Source: Thiohalorhabdus denitrificans (lineage in GTDB: Bacteria > Pseudomonadota > Gammaproteobacteria > Thiohalorhabdales > Thiohalorhabdaceae). Taken from it: 64,000 bases of DNA. Positions 1-9,144 of this stretch are shown one piece after another; the first letter of the stretch is position 1; each line of letters begins with the position of its first letter. The notes beneath the pieces were generated by a model that ran no database searches, was not told the origin of the DNA, and saw nothing but the letters and a program-made list of their open reading frames with translations. Both the position numbers and the translations under genes were made by a program. The DNA is taken from the NCBI RefSeq assembly GCF_001399755.1, contig NZ_LJCP01000010.1, forward strand, positions 541,138-605,137, written 5' to 3'.

Positions 1-407
1 AGAGCACGGACATCCGGAGCGCCGATCCCGCGCTGCTCGGCGCGCCCTTCCCCTGGCTAGTGGCGGACCTGAGCTTCCTGTCCCTGGGCGGCGTCCTACC
101 CGTTCTGCGACGGCTGGTTACGGACGACGCGGTGGTGGCGGTGCTGGTGAAGCCCCAGTTCGAGGTGGGCCGGGGCAAGGTGGGTCGCGGCGGCGTGGTC
201 CGGGACCGGAAACTGCGCGAGGGGGCCCTGGAAGGGGTGCGGGCGCAGACGGAGGGCTCCGGGCTCCGTCCCGGCGACGCCTTCGAGGTGCCCCTGGCGG
301 GCGAGTCCGGCAACCGGGAATACTTCCTGCGCCTGCATCCGGTACCTGCCGGGCCGACGGCCCGCGCCCCGGGGCCGGAAATTGACCCTCCCGGGGAGCT
401 GGGGTAA
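1..407 (+). CDS. tlyA: TlyA-family rRNA methyltransferase / hemolysin A-like protein, 3' part only
   Basis: The reading frame enters from the left edge (first whole codon at 3) and stops with TAA at 405-407. The readable part is the C-terminal half of an FtsJ/RrmJ-like methyltransferase of the TlyA family. It shows the VADLSFLSL segment, the VKPQFEVGRGKVGRGGVVRD segment typical of this family, and the closing GNREYFL strand. TlyA proteins are known as 2'-O-methyltransferases of rRNA and carry an N-terminal S4 RNA-binding domain, which would lie outside the window. In many proteobacteria this gene sits beside xseB-ispA-dxs, as here, which supports the call. Confidence 0.85.
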   Translation, partial: STDIRSADPALLGAPFPWLVADLSFLSLGGVLPVLRRLVTDDAVVAVLVKPQFEVGRGKVGRGGVVRDRKLREGALEGVRAQTEGSGLRPGDAFEVPLAGESGNREYFLRLHPVPAGPTARAPGPEIDPPGELG

Positions 408-470
408 CTTAGCGGCCATCGCCCGGCCGGGCGTTTCACCCCTTCCCAACGCAAAGTCCGCAATCCGACC

Positions 471-767
471 TTGACCGAACCATCCGAACCGAGCCCGGAC
501 ACCAACGGCGAACAGGACCAGGATCTGTCTTTCGAGCAGGCCCTCGCCGAGCTGGAGACCCTGGTGGAGCGCCTCGAATCCGGCGAGCAGGGCCTGGAGC
601 AGGATCTCGCCGACTTCGAGCGGGGGATCCACCTCTCCCGCCAGTGCGAGCAACGGCTCCAGGAGGCCGAGCAAACGGTCTACAAGCTCGTGGGCGACAC
701 CGAGGAAGGCGAGCATCTCGCCCCCTTCGAGGACGGCGCCGAGCCCTCCGAAAGCGACGGCGAGTAG
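471..767 (+). CDS. xseB: Exodeoxyribonuclease VII small subunit
   Basis: A 98-residue acidic protein. Residues about 18-75 match the XseB family: [20 protein letters not shown], then a helix with [11 protein letters not shown] and [10 protein letters not shown]. With XseA it forms the nuclease that degrades single-stranded DNA; the small subunit is a helical hairpin. The start is a TTG at 471, because no ATG or GTG precedes the family N-terminus. The long acidic tails at both ends ([25 protein letters not shown]) go beyond the core domain. It lies just upstream of ispA, the usual proteobacterial order. Confidence 0.92.
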   Translation: MTEPSEPSPDTNGEQDQDLSFEQALAELETLVERLESGEQGLEQDLADFERGIHLSRQCEQRLQEAEQTVYKLVGDTEEGEHLAPFEDGAEPSESDGE

Positions 768-772
768 GCCCC

Positions 773-1663
773 GTGGAGCCCCTTCTGCGCAGCTTTATCG
801 AGGACCGGCGGGAGCGCGTCGAGCGCACCCTCGAGGACCTCCTGCCGGGCGCCGAGGACCTCGCTCCCTCCCCGCTCGGCGGCGCCCTGCGCTACGCCGT
901 GCTCGGCTCCGGCAAGCGCCTGCGGCCGATCCTGGTGCTGGCCGGGTGCGAGGCGGTGGGCGGCGACGCGGGTCCGGCCCTCGCCCCGGCGGCGGCGGTG
1001 GAGTGCATCCACGCCTACAGCCTGGTCCACGACGACCTGCCCGCCCTGGACAACGACGACCTGCGCCGGGGACAGCCCACCACCCACAAGGCCTTCAATG
1101 AGGCCACCGCCGTGCTGGTGGGCGACGCCCTGCAGACCCTGGCCTTCCAGGCCATCGCCGACGCCGGGCAGCTGGACGTCCCCACCCGCCTGGAGATGAC
1201 GCGGCGGCTGGCCCACGCCGCGGGCCACGCCGGCATGGTGGGCGGCCAGGCCCTGGACCTGGCCCAGGAGGACCGGGCCATCGGCATGGAGGCCCTGCAG
1301 CGCATCCACCGGCTGAAGACCGGGGCCCTGCTGCGCACCTCCGTGGAGCTGGGAGCCCTGGCGGGCACCGCGGACGGGGAAACCGTGGATGCCCTGGGCG
1401 CCTATGGACGGCATATCGGCTTGGCTTTCCAGATCACGGATGATGTCCTGGACGTTGAGGGCGATACGGCGGCCCTGGGCAAGACCGCCGGTGCCGACGC
1501 GGAGCACCGCAAGGCCACCTATCCCGCCCTGCTGGGACTCGAGGAGTCCAAGCGCCTGGCCCGTACCGAGATCGAGCGGGCCCTGGAATGGCTCACCCCC
1601 TTCGGGGAAGCCGCCGAACCCCTGCGGGCCCTGGCCCGCTACATCATCGACCGGGACCACTGA
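773..1663 (+). CDS. ispA: Farnesyl diphosphate synthase (geranyltranstransferase)
   Basis: A 296-residue trans-prenyltransferase that condenses DMAPP/GPP with IPP to give farnesyl diphosphate in the cytoplasm. The first aspartate-rich motif is DDLPALDNDD, the second is DDVLD followed by TAALGKTAGAD, and the N-terminal GSGKRLRP binds IPP. I chose the GTG at 773, five bases after the xseB stop, because it gives the normal family N-terminus; the open frame extends further upstream inside xseB. The stop is four bases before the dxs ATG, so xseB-ispA-dxs should be one operon feeding ubiquinone, undecaprenyl and other isoprenoids. Confidence 0.95.
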   Translation: MEPLLRSFIEDRRERVERTLEDLLPGAEDLAPSPLGGALRYAVLGSGKRLRPILVLAGCEAVGGDAGPALAPAAAVECIHAYSLVHDDLPALDNDDLRRGQPTTHKAFNEATAVLVGDALQTLAFQAIADAGQLDVPTRLEMTRRLAHAAGHAGMVGGQALDLAQEDRAIGMEALQRIHRLKTGALLRTSVELGALAGTADGETVDALGAYGRHIGLAFQITDDVLDVEGDTAALGKTAGADAEHRKATYPALLGLEESKRLARTEIERALEWLTPFGEAAEPLRALARYIIDRDH

Positions 1664-1666
1664 GCC

Positions 1667-3547
1667 ATGGCCGAACTGCTTGATACCATCAGCTACCCGG
1701 AGGACCTGCGCGGCCTCGACGCCGCCCGACTGCCGGACCTGGCCGAAGAGCTGCGGGGCTACCTCCTGGAATCGCTGAGCGAGACCGGGGGCCACCTCGG
1801 CGCCAACCTGGGCACCGTGGAGCTGACCCTGGCGCTGCACTACACCTTCCAGACCCCGCACGACCGCCTGGTCTGGGACGTGGGCCACCAGGCCTACGTG
1901 CACAAGCTGCTAACCGGCCGCCGCGAGTCCTTCGGTACTATCCGCCAGGCGGGCGGCCTCTCCGGCTTCCCCAAACGCGCCGAGAGCCCCTACGACACCT
2001 TCGGCGTGGGCCACGCCTCCACCTCCATCTCCGCCGCCCTGGGCATGGCCCAGGCCTCCGCCGCGCAGGGGGAGGAGCGGGCGGTGGCGGCCATCATCGG
2101 CGACGGCGCCATGACCGCCGGCATGGCCTTCGAGGCCCTCAACCACGCCGGGGACCTGAACGCCAATCTGCTGGTGATCCTCAACGACAACGAGATGTCC
2201 ATCTCCCCCAACGTGGGGGCCCTGTCGCAGCGCTTCTCCCGCCTCATCGCCGGACGCTGGTACAACCGCATGCGCGACAACGCCGACCGCGCCCTGTCCC
2301 GCATCCCCGGCGCCCGTGACATCGCCCGCCGCGCCGAGGAGCATTTCAAGGGGCTGATCACCCCGGGCACCCTGTTCGAGGAACTGGGCTTCAACTACGT
2401 GGGGCCGGTGGACGGCCACAACCTGGACGAGCTGCTGCCCATCCTCGGCAACCTGCGGGGCATGGAGGGGCCGCGCCTCCTGCACGTGGTCACCCGCAAG
2501 GGCAAGGGCTTCGAGCCGGCGGAGAACGAGCCCACCAAATACCACGGCGTCACCCCCTTCGACCCCGCCACCGGCGCCCCCCGCAAATCCGGCGGCGGTG
2601 CCCCCGCCTACACCAAGGTCTTCGGCGACGCCCTGATCGAGACGGCCGCGGCCGACGAGCGGGTGACGGGCATCACGCCGGCCATGCGCGAGGGCTCCGG
2701 GCTGGTGGAGTTCGAGCAGCGCTTCCCCGAGCGCTTCTTCGACGTGGGCATCGCCGAGCAGCATGCCCTGACCTTCGCGGCGGGCCAGGCCTGCGAGGGG
2801 CTGCGGCCGGTGGTGGCCATCTATTCCACCTTCCTGCAGCGGGCCTACGACCAGCTCATCCACGACATCGCCATCCAGAACCTGCCGGTGGTCTTCGCCA
2901 TCGACCGCGCCGGCATCGTCGGGCCGGACGGGCCCACCCACGGCGGCAACTTCGACTTGAGCTTCCTGCGCCCGGTGCCCAACCTCACCCTCATGACGCC
3001 GGCCAACGAGGTGGACCTGCGCAACATGCTGGCCACCGGCCTGGCCCTGGAGGGCCCCTCCGCCCTGCGCTACCCGAAGGACAAGGCGGTGGGGCTGGCC
3101 ACCAGCGGGCCGCCCAGCCCGCTGGAGGTGGGCCGCGCCGAGGTGGTCCGCGAGGGGAGCGGCGGCCAGGCCCTGCTGGTTTTCGGCCCCTTCATCGGCC
3201 CCGCCCTGGAGGCGGCGGAAGAGCGGGACGCCACGGTGGTCAACATGCGCTTCGTGAAGCCGCTGGATACCGCCCTGCTCACCGAGCTGGCGGCCACGCA
3301 CCGCCACCTCGTCACGGTGGAGGAGAACACCCTGGCGGGCGGGGCGGGCGAGGCGGTGCGCGCCTTCCTGGCCTCCCTGGACCCGGAGGTCCGCGTCACC
3401 TGCCTGGGCCTGCCCGACGCCTTCATCCCGCAGGGGGAGCGCACCGCCCTGCTGGGCGACTACGGCCTGGATGCGGCGGGCATGACCGCCGCCCTGCGCG
3501 CGCACACGGCCCCCCGCCCCGTTGCACGGGAATGCCCCCAAAAGTAA
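1667..3547 (+). CDS. dxs: 1-deoxy-D-xylulose-5-phosphate synthase
   Basis: A 626-residue thiamine-diphosphate enzyme, full length for the family. It makes DXP from pyruvate and glyceraldehyde 3-phosphate, the first step of the MEP isoprenoid pathway. Visible landmarks are the N-terminal [17 protein letters not shown], the ThDP/Mg site [15 protein letters not shown]...[10 protein letters not shown], and the pyrimidine domain with [17 protein letters not shown] and [15 protein letters not shown]. The ATG follows the ispA stop by three bases, consistent with coupled expression of two consecutive isoprenoid steps. Confidence 0.97.
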   Translation: MAELLDTISYPEDLRGLDAARLPDLAEELRGYLLESLSETGGHLGANLGTVELTLALHYTFQTPHDRLVWDVGHQAYVHKLLTGRRESFGTIRQAGGLSGFPKRAESPYDTFGVGHASTSISAALGMAQASAAQGEERAVAAIIGDGAMTAGMAFEALNHAGDLNANLLVILNDNEMSISPNVGALSQRFSRLIAGRWYNRMRDNADRALSRIPGARDIARRAEEHFKGLITPGTLFEELGFNYVGPVDGHNLDELLPILGNLRGMEGPRLLHVVTRKGKGFEPAENEPTKYHGVTPFDPATGAPRKSGGGAPAYTKVFGDALIETAAADERVTGITPAMREGSGLVEFEQRFPERFFDVGIAEQHALTFAAGQACEGLRPVVAIYSTFLQRAYDQLIHDIAIQNLPVVFAIDRAGIVGPDGPTHGGNFDLSFLRPVPNLTLMTPANEVDLRNMLATGLALEGPSALRYPKDKAVGLATSGPPSPLEVGRAEVVREGSGGQALLVFGPFIGPALEAAEERDATVVNMRFVKPLDTALLTELAATHRHLVTVEENTLAGGAGEAVRAFLASLDPEVRVTCLGLPDAFIPQGERTALLGDYGLDAAGMTAALRAHTAPRPVARECPQK

Positions 3548-3585
3548 GCTAGGGGCCGTTCCCCAGCATCCCACTCACCTATTGC

Positions 3586-3606
3586 GCGGCGGGGGCCTCC
3601 CGCCGC
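3586..3606 (+). other. GC hairpin immediately upstream of folE2
   Basis: GCGGCGGG at 3586-3593 pairs perfectly with CCCGCCGC at 3599-3606 across a 5-base loop. No U-tract follows. The hairpin ends two bases before an in-frame ATG at 3609 and 17 bases before the ATG at 3624. It could be a dxs transcript end or a structure affecting folE2 translation; neither is established. Confidence 0.45.
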
Positions 3607-3623
3607 CAATGAAGGTTCCGTAC

Positions 3624-4475
3624 ATGGCCGTGCACGACCGTACCGTCTCCGAGCAGGAGCTCCCGGACTGCGCCAGCGAGATCCAGGACACCCAGGGCCT
3701 GCCGGACCAGCGCCGCATCCCCATAAACAAGGTGGGCATCAAGGACATCCGCCACCCGGTGCGGGTCAAGGACCGTACCCAGGGCGAGCAACACACCCTG
3801 GCCCACTTCAACGCCTACGTGGACCTGCCCCAGCACTTCAAGGGCACCCACATGTCCCGCTTCGTGGAGATCCTCAACGACCACGAGCGGGAGATCTCCG
3901 TGGAGTCCTTCCGCTCCATCCTCGAGGAGATGCGCGCCCGCCTGGAGGCGGAGCAGGCCCACCTGGAGATGGCCTTCCCCTACTTCATCATGAAGCAGGC
4001 CCCGGTCTCCGGCGTGGAGAGCCAGATGGACTACGAGGTCACCCTGCGGGGCCACCTCACCCCCGAGGACTACCAGATCACCATCCAGGTGCAGGTGCCC
4101 GTCACCAGCCTGTGCCCCTGCAGCAAATCCATCTCCGAGTACGGCGCCCACAACCAGCGCTCCCACGTGGACCTGCAGGTGCGCGCCCGCGACTTCGTCT
4201 GGATCGAGGACCTGGTGGAGCTGGCGGAGGCCGAGGCCTCCTGCGACCTCTACGGGGTCCTCAAGCGGCCCGACGAGAAGTACGTCACCGAGCACGCCTA
4301 CGAGAACCCCAAGTTCGTGGAGGACCTGGTCCGCGACATCGCCCGGCGGCTGGAGGACGACGAACGGATCGTCTGGTACACGGTGGGCGCCGAGAACTTC
4401 GAGTCCATCCACAACCACTCGGCCTACGCCTGGATCGAGCGCGACAAGCGCACCCCCCTCCCCGACGGCGCCTGA
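3624..4475 (+). CDS. folE2: GTP cyclohydrolase I, FolE2 (GCYH-IB) type
   Basis: A 283-residue protein of the COG1469 / FolE2 family. The family converts GTP to 7,8-dihydroneopterin triphosphate for folate and queuosine synthesis, independent of the zinc-dependent FolE. Diagnostic segments are [16 protein letters not shown] near the N-terminus, [10 protein letters not shown], and the metal-site region [20 protein letters not shown] containing the conserved cysteine. The ATG at 3624 has GAAGG eight bases upstream; an in-frame ATG at 3609 would add five residues. In some bacteria this paralog is expressed under zinc limitation; I saw no clear Zur-type operator here. A QueC-like gene lies 45 kb away. 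Confidence 0.93.
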   Translation: MAVHDRTVSEQELPDCASEIQDTQGLPDQRRIPINKVGIKDIRHPVRVKDRTQGEQHTLAHFNAYVDLPQHFKGTHMSRFVEILNDHEREISVESFRSILEEMRARLEAEQAHLEMAFPYFIMKQAPVSGVESQMDYEVTLRGHLTPEDYQITIQVQVPVTSLCPCSKSISEYGAHNQRSHVDLQVRARDFVWIEDLVELAEAEASCDLYGVLKRPDEKYVTEHAYENPKFVEDLVRDIARRLEDDERIVWYTVGAENFESIHNHSAYAWIERDKRTPLPDGA

Positions 4476-4628
4476 TCCGCTCCTCCGTGGTGGGAACGGC
4501 CGCCGGCGTGGTACCGTAGCAGGCAGCCGGACGGGCCCCGCCCGCTCCCCGGTCTCGACCCGTTTCCGTGTCCATGCCGCCCCCGCGGCGTGGCCCCCGT
4601 TCCCGTGACAACCAGCGGAGCGCGCCGC

Positions 4629-6347
4629 ATGCGCCTATCCCAGTACCTCCTGCCCACCCTGCGCGAGACCCCCGCCGACGCCGAGATCGTCAGCCACCAG
4701 CTCATGCTCCGCGCCGGGATGATCCGGCGGCTGGCCGCCGGGCTGTACTCCTGGCTGCCCCTCGGGTACCGGGTGGTGCAGCGTGTGGAGCAGGTGGTCC
4801 GCGAGGAGATGAACGCCGCCGGCGCCCAGGAGGTGCTCATGCCCGTGGTCCAGCCCGCCGAGCTGTGGGAGGAATCCGGGCGCTGGGACAACTTCGGCCC
4901 CGAGCTGCTGCGCATCAAGGACCGCCACGACCGCGACTTCGCCCTGGGGCCCACCCACGAGGAGGTGATCACCGACCTGATCCGCGGCGAGGTGCGCTCC
5001 TACCGTCAGCTGCCCCTGAACCTCTACCAGATCCAGACCAAGTTCCGCGACGAGATCCGGCCCCGCTTCGGCGTCATGCGGGCCCGGGAGTTCGTCATGA
5101 AGGACGGCTACTCCTTCGAGGCCGACGAGGCGAGCCTGGACCGCACCTACGAGGCCATGTTCGAGGCCTACGGCCGCATCTTCTCCCGCCTGGGCCTCGA
5201 CTTCCGCCCCGTGCGCGCCCGCACCGGGGCCATCGGCGGCAGCGTCTCTCACGAGTTCCACGTCCTCGCCGAGTCCGGCGAGGACGAGATCGCCTCCTGC
5301 CCGTCCTGCGGCTACGCCGCCAACGTGGAGCTGGCCGAGGCGGCGGCCCCGGAGACGGAGCGCCCCGCCCCGGGGGAGGAACTGCGCACCGTGGACACGC
5401 CCGGCGCCTACACCATCGCCGCCGTGTCCGCCATGCTGGACGTGCCCGCCGATCGCACGGTGAAGACCCTGTTTGCCGAGGGCCGCCACGGCCCGGTGGC
5501 CCTGGTGCTGCGCGGCGACCACGAGCTCAACGAGGACAAGGCCGCCGCCCACCCGGCCCTGGGCGGCGAATGCCACTTCCTGGACGGCCACCGCGTCAAG
5601 CAGCTGGCCGGGGCCGAGCCGGGCTCCGTGGGCCCGGTGGGGCTGGACGTGGAGAAGGTGACGGTGGTGGCGGATCGCGAGGCGGCGGTGCTCGCCGACT
5701 TCGTCTGCGGCGCCAACCGGGACGATCAGCACCTCATGGGCGTCAACTGGAACGAGAACCTGCCCGAGCCCCAGGCTGCCGACCTGCGCATGGTGGTGAA
5801 AGGCGACCCCTGCCCCGAGTGCCGCACCCCCATGGACACCACCCGCGGCATCGAGGTGGGCCACATCTTCAAGCTGGGCGCCAAGTACTCGGAAAGTCTC
5901 GGGGCCACCTACCTGGACGCCGACGGCCGCGAGCACCCCATGCTAATGGGCTGCTACGGCATCGGGGTCTCGCGCATCGTGGCCGCCGCCATCGAGCAGA
6001 ACCACGACGACGCGGGCATCCGCTGGCCGGAGGCCATCGCCCCCTTCGACGTGGCCCTGATCGCCATCAACAAGAAGAAATCCCAGCGGGTGGCGGACGC
6101 CGCCGAGGCGGTCTACGCGGAGCTCCGGGAGGCCGGCTACGAGGTGCTGTACGACGACCGCGACGAGCGGCCGGGGATCCAGTTCAACGACGCCGACCTG
6201 ATCGGCATCCCCCACCGGCTGGTGGTGGGCGACAAGGGCCTGGACCGCGGGGTGTACGAATACAAGGCCCGCACCGCGGCGGAGAGCGAGGACGCCCCGG
6301 CGGACGGGCTGCTGGAATTCCTGCGGACACGGGCCGGGGACGTCTGA
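4629..6347 (+). CDS. proS: Prolyl-tRNA synthetase (bacterial type, with editing domain)
   Basis: A 572-residue class II aminoacyl-tRNA synthetase that charges tRNA-Pro. The N-terminus MRLSQYLLPTLRETPADAE fixes the ATG at 4629; upstream in-frame codons do not fit the family. Class II motif 2 lies at FRDEIRPRFGVMRAREFVMKD (split by the active-site loop). An inserted editing domain (about residues 230-390) includes HPALGGECHFLDGHRVKQL, which deacylates Ala-tRNA-Pro. The C-terminal anticodon domain starts near PFDVALIAIN. The gene stands alone between folE2 and uspA. Confidence 0.97.
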   Translation: MRLSQYLLPTLRETPADAEIVSHQLMLRAGMIRRLAAGLYSWLPLGYRVVQRVEQVVREEMNAAGAQEVLMPVVQPAELWEESGRWDNFGPELLRIKDRHDRDFALGPTHEEVITDLIRGEVRSYRQLPLNLYQIQTKFRDEIRPRFGVMRAREFVMKDGYSFEADEASLDRTYEAMFEAYGRIFSRLGLDFRPVRARTGAIGGSVSHEFHVLAESGEDEIASCPSCGYAANVELAEAAAPETERPAPGEELRTVDTPGAYTIAAVSAMLDVPADRTVKTLFAEGRHGPVALVLRGDHELNEDKAAAHPALGGECHFLDGHRVKQLAGAEPGSVGPVGLDVEKVTVVADREAAVLADFVCGANRDDQHLMGVNWNENLPEPQAADLRMVVKGDPCPECRTPMDTTRGIEVGHIFKLGAKYSESLGATYLDADGREHPMLMGCYGIGVSRIVAAAIEQNHDDAGIRWPEAIAPFDVALIAINKKKSQRVADAAEAVYAELREAGYEVLYDDRDERPGIQFNDADLIGIPHRLVVGDKGLDRGVYEYKARTAAESEDAPADGLLEFLRTRAGDV

Positions 6348-6415
6348 CCCACCCTTTATCCCCATTCCGAATGGCGGTAGGCTTGCCGGGGGGATACCAG
6401 CCAAAGGGGACCGTC

Positions 6416-6901
6416 ATGCACCTCCGCCGCATCCTGGCTCCGGTGGACCAGTCGGAGCCCTCCCACCACGCGGCGCGCTCCGCCGCGGAGATGGCCATCC
6501 GCTTCCAGGCCGAGCTGCACCTGCTGCACGTGGTCACCCCGCAGCTCATCTACGCCGAATGGCCCGAGCTGGTGATGCCGCCCGAGGACCTCACCGAGGA
6601 GATGCTGGAGCAGTGCCGGCGCTACCTGGAGGGCCTGGAGAAGGAGCTCACGGAGATGGGCGCCACCGTCACCGTGCACTGCGAGGAGTCGGCCATGCGC
6701 CCCTTCGCCGCCATCAGCCGCTTCGCCGGAGACCTGCCGGCGGACCTGATCGTGATCGGCTCGCACGGGCGGTCGGGCCTGCGCCATGCCCTGTTGGGCT
6801 CCACCGCCGAGCGGGTGGTCCGCAAGGCGCCCACGCCCGTGCTGGTGGTGAAATCCGCCGAGTCCGCCCCCGAGCTTCCCGAGTCCGCACCGGAGGGATA
6901 G
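6416..6901 (+). CDS. Universal stress protein, UspA family
   Basis: A 161-residue single-domain Usp. It opens with LRRILAPVDQSE and ends with the nucleotide-binding signature GSHGRSGLRHALLGSTAERV (G-x2-G-x9-G-S/T), followed by APTPVLVV, so it is probably of the ATP-binding subclass. Such proteins are cytoplasmic stress-resistance factors. AAAGGGGA lies about eight bases before the ATG at 6416. An in-frame ATG at 6371 would add an untypical leader and is rejected. The next gene starts four bases after the stop, suggesting co-transcription. Confidence 0.9.
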   Translation: MHLRRILAPVDQSEPSHHAARSAAEMAIRFQAELHLLHVVTPQLIYAEWPELVMPPEDLTEEMLEQCRRYLEGLEKELTEMGATVTVHCEESAMRPFAAISRFAGDLPADLIVIGSHGRSGLRHALLGSTAERVVRKAPTPVLVVKSAESAPELPESAPEG

Positions 6902-6904
6902 CCG

Positions 6905-7474
6905 GTGCGCATCGCCCTTCCCCTGCTGGCCCTCGCCGGCCTGCTGGTCGCGGCGCGTCCGGTGCCCGCCGAGCCGGTGGATCCGCGGCTGCGCCAGGAT
7001 CTCGGCGCCGCCCTTGACCGGCCCCACTCCCCCGCCGACCGGTTCGACCAGCAGGTCTGGTTCAAGGACTACATGCGCCGTCTGCGCCCCTTTGTCCCCG
7101 ACGCCGAGGAGCGCCGCCGCCTGGCCGCCCTGGTCTTCGAGGAGGCCGGCAAGGCGGAGATCCCGCCGGGCCTGGTCTTCGCCGTGATTCAGGTGGAGTC
7201 CCACTTCCAGCGCTTCGCCCTGTCCCACGCCGGCGCCCGGGGCCTCATGCAGATCATGCCCTTCTGGCGCGAGGAGATCGGCCGCCCCGGGGACAACCTG
7301 TTCGAGCCCCGCACCAACCTGCGCTACGGCTGCACCATCCTCCGCCACTACCTGGAGCGGGAGGAGGGGGACATCCTGCGGGCCCTGGCCGCCTACAACG
7401 GCAGCATGGGGCGCACCATCTACCCCGAGAAGATCCATCGGGCCTACCGGCAGCGCTGGGCGGAGGGCCGCTAG
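6905..7474 (+). CDS. Lytic transglycosylase (SLT domain), periplasmic
   Basis: A 189-residue secreted muramidase-like enzyme. Residues 1-22 look like a cleavable signal peptide (hydrophobic IALPLLALAGLLVAA, then PVPAEP). The SLT fold spans about 75-175. The catalytic Glu is in IQVESHF (about residue 98), followed by GARGLMQIMP and the closing ALAAYNGS motif. It would cleave peptidoglycan between MurNAc and GlcNAc to give 1,6-anhydro ends. The start is GTG at 6905. It is convergent with the acylphosphatase gene. Confidence 0.9.
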   Translation: MRIALPLLALAGLLVAARPVPAEPVDPRLRQDLGAALDRPHSPADRFDQQVWFKDYMRRLRPFVPDAEERRRLAALVFEEAGKAEIPPGLVFAVIQVESHFQRFALSHAGARGLMQIMPFWREEIGRPGDNLFEPRTNLRYGCTILRHYLEREEGDILRALAAYNGSMGRTIYPEKIHRAYRQRWAEGR

Positions 7475-7526
7475 GCGGGCTTTCCGCGGACAGCAAGGCG
7501 CGGGTCCGGGCCGGACCTCACCCGCC

Positions 7527-7793
7527 CTACCGGACCCGGAACTCGCCGAACGCCTTCTCCTCCTGGTCCATCGCATCCACCCGTTCCACATGGGCCGCCG
7601 GCGGCCCGCCCTGGCGGAACCAGTCCTCCAGGGCCCGGACAGCCTCCGGGTCCCCCGCCGCCACCGCCTCCACGGAGCCGTCGGGAAGATTGCGGACCCA
7701 GCCGCCCAGCCCGAGCTCCCGGGCCTTCCGCCGGGTCGAGTCCCGGAAGAAGACGCCTTGCACCCGGCCGTGGATGGTATAGTGTCGCTGCAT
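7527..7793 (-). CDS. acyP: Acylphosphatase
   Basis: An 88-residue single-domain acylphosphatase that hydrolyses carboxyl-phosphate bonds. The active-site loop is HGRVQGVFFRDSTRRKA, with the conserved arginine in VFFR; the conserved asparagine is in GWVRNLPDGSVEA. Length and both signature motifs are standard. It is transcribed away from the lipid-modification genes starting at 7886, and the 92-base spacer must hold both promoters. Confidence 0.95.
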   Translation of the reverse strand: MQRHYTIHGRVQGVFFRDSTRRKARELGLGGWVRNLPDGSVEAVAAGDPEAVRALEDWFRQGGPPAAHVERVDAMDQEEKAFGEFRVR

Positions 7794-7885
7794 CGACAGC
7801 CTCCCGAGCTGGATCGAACGCTCCGGGCCATCCGGTGTCCCGGAGCCAGGTTGACGGACTTCTTGCAGGGTAACGAGAGGAGCCC

Positions 7886-8248
7886 ATGTTTTATACCGCC
7901 GCGGAAGTGCTTCCCCAGGAGGACAAGGTGTCCCGGCGCCTTGGAATCATCGCCGACATCCTGTTCCGCCGCAGCCGCAAGGATTTCAATATCCGCGTCG
8001 GGGAGCGGGAGCTGCGCTACACGGACAGCCCCCGGTTCGTTATCATCTTCGACAGCCCGCGCACCGTGCGCCGCCTCATCCTCCGCGCCAACGAATACCG
8101 GGCGGCGGAGGCCTTCGTGGACAAGCACCTGGACATCGAGGGCGACCTGATCGCCGGGCTGAAGACCAAGAACGCCCTCATCGAGCGGGCCCCCACCCTG
8201 CGCTTGGGCGAGAAGCTCAAGATCCTGTTCACCCTGCTGCGAATCTGA
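7886..8248 (+). CDS. N-terminal domain of a cyclopropane-fatty-acid-synthase-like protein, separate ORF
   Basis: A 120-residue protein with no catalytic motif. Its pattern (FNIRVGERELRY, SPRFVIIFDSPRTVRRL, EAFVDKHLDIEGDL) matches the N-terminal domain that precedes the SAM-methyltransferase domain in cyclopropane fatty acid (CFA) synthases. That domain is thought to bind membrane or dimerise. The TGA at 8246-8248 is followed five bases later by the ATG of the catalytic part in another frame. The two proteins together (416 residues) equal one normal CFA synthase. So this is either a natural split into subunits or a broken gene. GAGAGGAGCCC precedes the ATG as a good ribosome site. Confidence 0.75.
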   Translation: MFYTAAEVLPQEDKVSRRLGIIADILFRRSRKDFNIRVGERELRYTDSPRFVIIFDSPRTVRRLILRANEYRAAEAFVDKHLDIEGDLIAGLKTKNALIERAPTLRLGEKLKILFTLLRI

Positions 8249-8253
8249 GCGCC

Positions 8254-9144
8254 ATGTTCCGCCACACCCGCGCCAAGGACCGCCGGTCCATCGCCCACCA
8301 TTATGACCTGTCGAACGACTTCTATGGGCTCTTCCTCGACCCGCAGATGGCCTACACCTGCGCCTACTTCCCCCACGAGGAAGCCAGCCTGGAGGACGCC
8401 CAGCGGGCCAAGTTCGACCACATCGCCCGCAAGCTGCGCCTGAAGCCCTACCAGACCCTCCTGGACATCGGCTGCGGCTGGGGATCCTTCGTGGTGCATG
8501 CCTGCAAGCACTACGGGGTCACCGCCCACGGCGTCACCCTGAGCCGCCAGCAGGCGGAGTACGCCCAGGAGTGGATCCGGCGCGAGGGCCTGGAAGACCA
8601 GGCGCTCGTCGAATACAAGGACTACCGGGACCTGGTGGGTGTGGAGCAGTACGACCGCATCAGCGCCATCGGCATCATCGAGCACGTCGGCCACCGCAAC
8701 CTGGCCCGGTACTTCGAGGGCATCCACCGCCTCCTCAAGGACAACGGGCTGTTCCTCAACCACGGCATCTCCCGCGGCCGGGAATGGCGCCCCAACCCGG
8801 GCAGCCGGTGGATCAGCGACCGTGTCTTCCCCGAGGGGGAGCCGCCCTCACTGTCCACGGTCATCACCCAGCTTGAGGACAGCCGCTTCGAGGTCCAGGA
8901 TGTGGAGAACCTCCGCGAGCACTACGCCAAAACCTGCGCCGAATGGGTGGAGCGGTTGCGCAGCAACCGCGACCAATGCCTCCAGCACGTGGACGAGCAA
9001 ACCTACCGCACCTGGATCCTCTACCTGGCCATGAGCAGCATCTATTTCGAGGAGGGGGAGATCTTCCTCTACCAGGTGCTGTCGTCCAAGCGCATGCCCC
9101 GCTTCGCCCCCGTACCGCTTACCCGGGAGGACCTCTATGAGTGA
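8254..9144 (+). CDS. Cyclopropane-fatty-acyl-phospholipid synthase-like SAM methyltransferase, catalytic domain
   Basis: A 296-residue protein of the CFA synthase family. It contains the family hallmark IAHHYDLSNDFYGLFLD and YTCAYFPHEEASLEDAQ, the SAM motif LLDIGCGWGSF, and SAIGIIEHVGHRN. CFA synthases transfer methylene from SAM to cis double bonds of membrane phospholipid acyl chains; relatives make 10-methylene/10-methyl or other branched lipids. It lacks the N-terminal domain, which is encoded just upstream. No Shine-Dalgarno is visible before the ATG, so it may rely on translational coupling, or the pair may derive from one frame by a -1 shift. It overlaps the next gene by 8 bases. Confidence 0.88.
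   Translation: MFRHTRAKDRRSIAHHYDLSNDFYGLFLDPQMAYTCAYFPHEEASLEDAQRAKFDHIARKLRLKPYQTLLDIGCGWGSFVVHACKHYGVTAHGVTLSRQQAEYAQEWIRREGLEDQALVEYKDYRDLVGVEQYDRISAIGIIEHVGHRNLARYFEGIHRLLKDNGLFLNHGISRGREWRPNPGSRWISDRVFPEGEPPSLSTVITQLEDSRFEVQDVENLREHYAKTCAEWVERLRSNRDQCLQHVDEQTYRTWILYLAMSSIYFEEGEIFLYQVLSSKRMPRFAPVPLTREDLYE

Noticed and set aside
680..3574. Long minus-strand open frames opposite ispA and dxs
   Set aside because: They are mirror frames of well-supported genes in GC-rich DNA, with Gln/His/Gly-rich composition and no family resemblance.
4568..6415. Plus-strand open frame running through proS into uspA
   Set aside because: Its first 600 codons are an Arg/Pro/Gly-rich shadow of proS. Only the last part from 6416 is a real gene (uspA).
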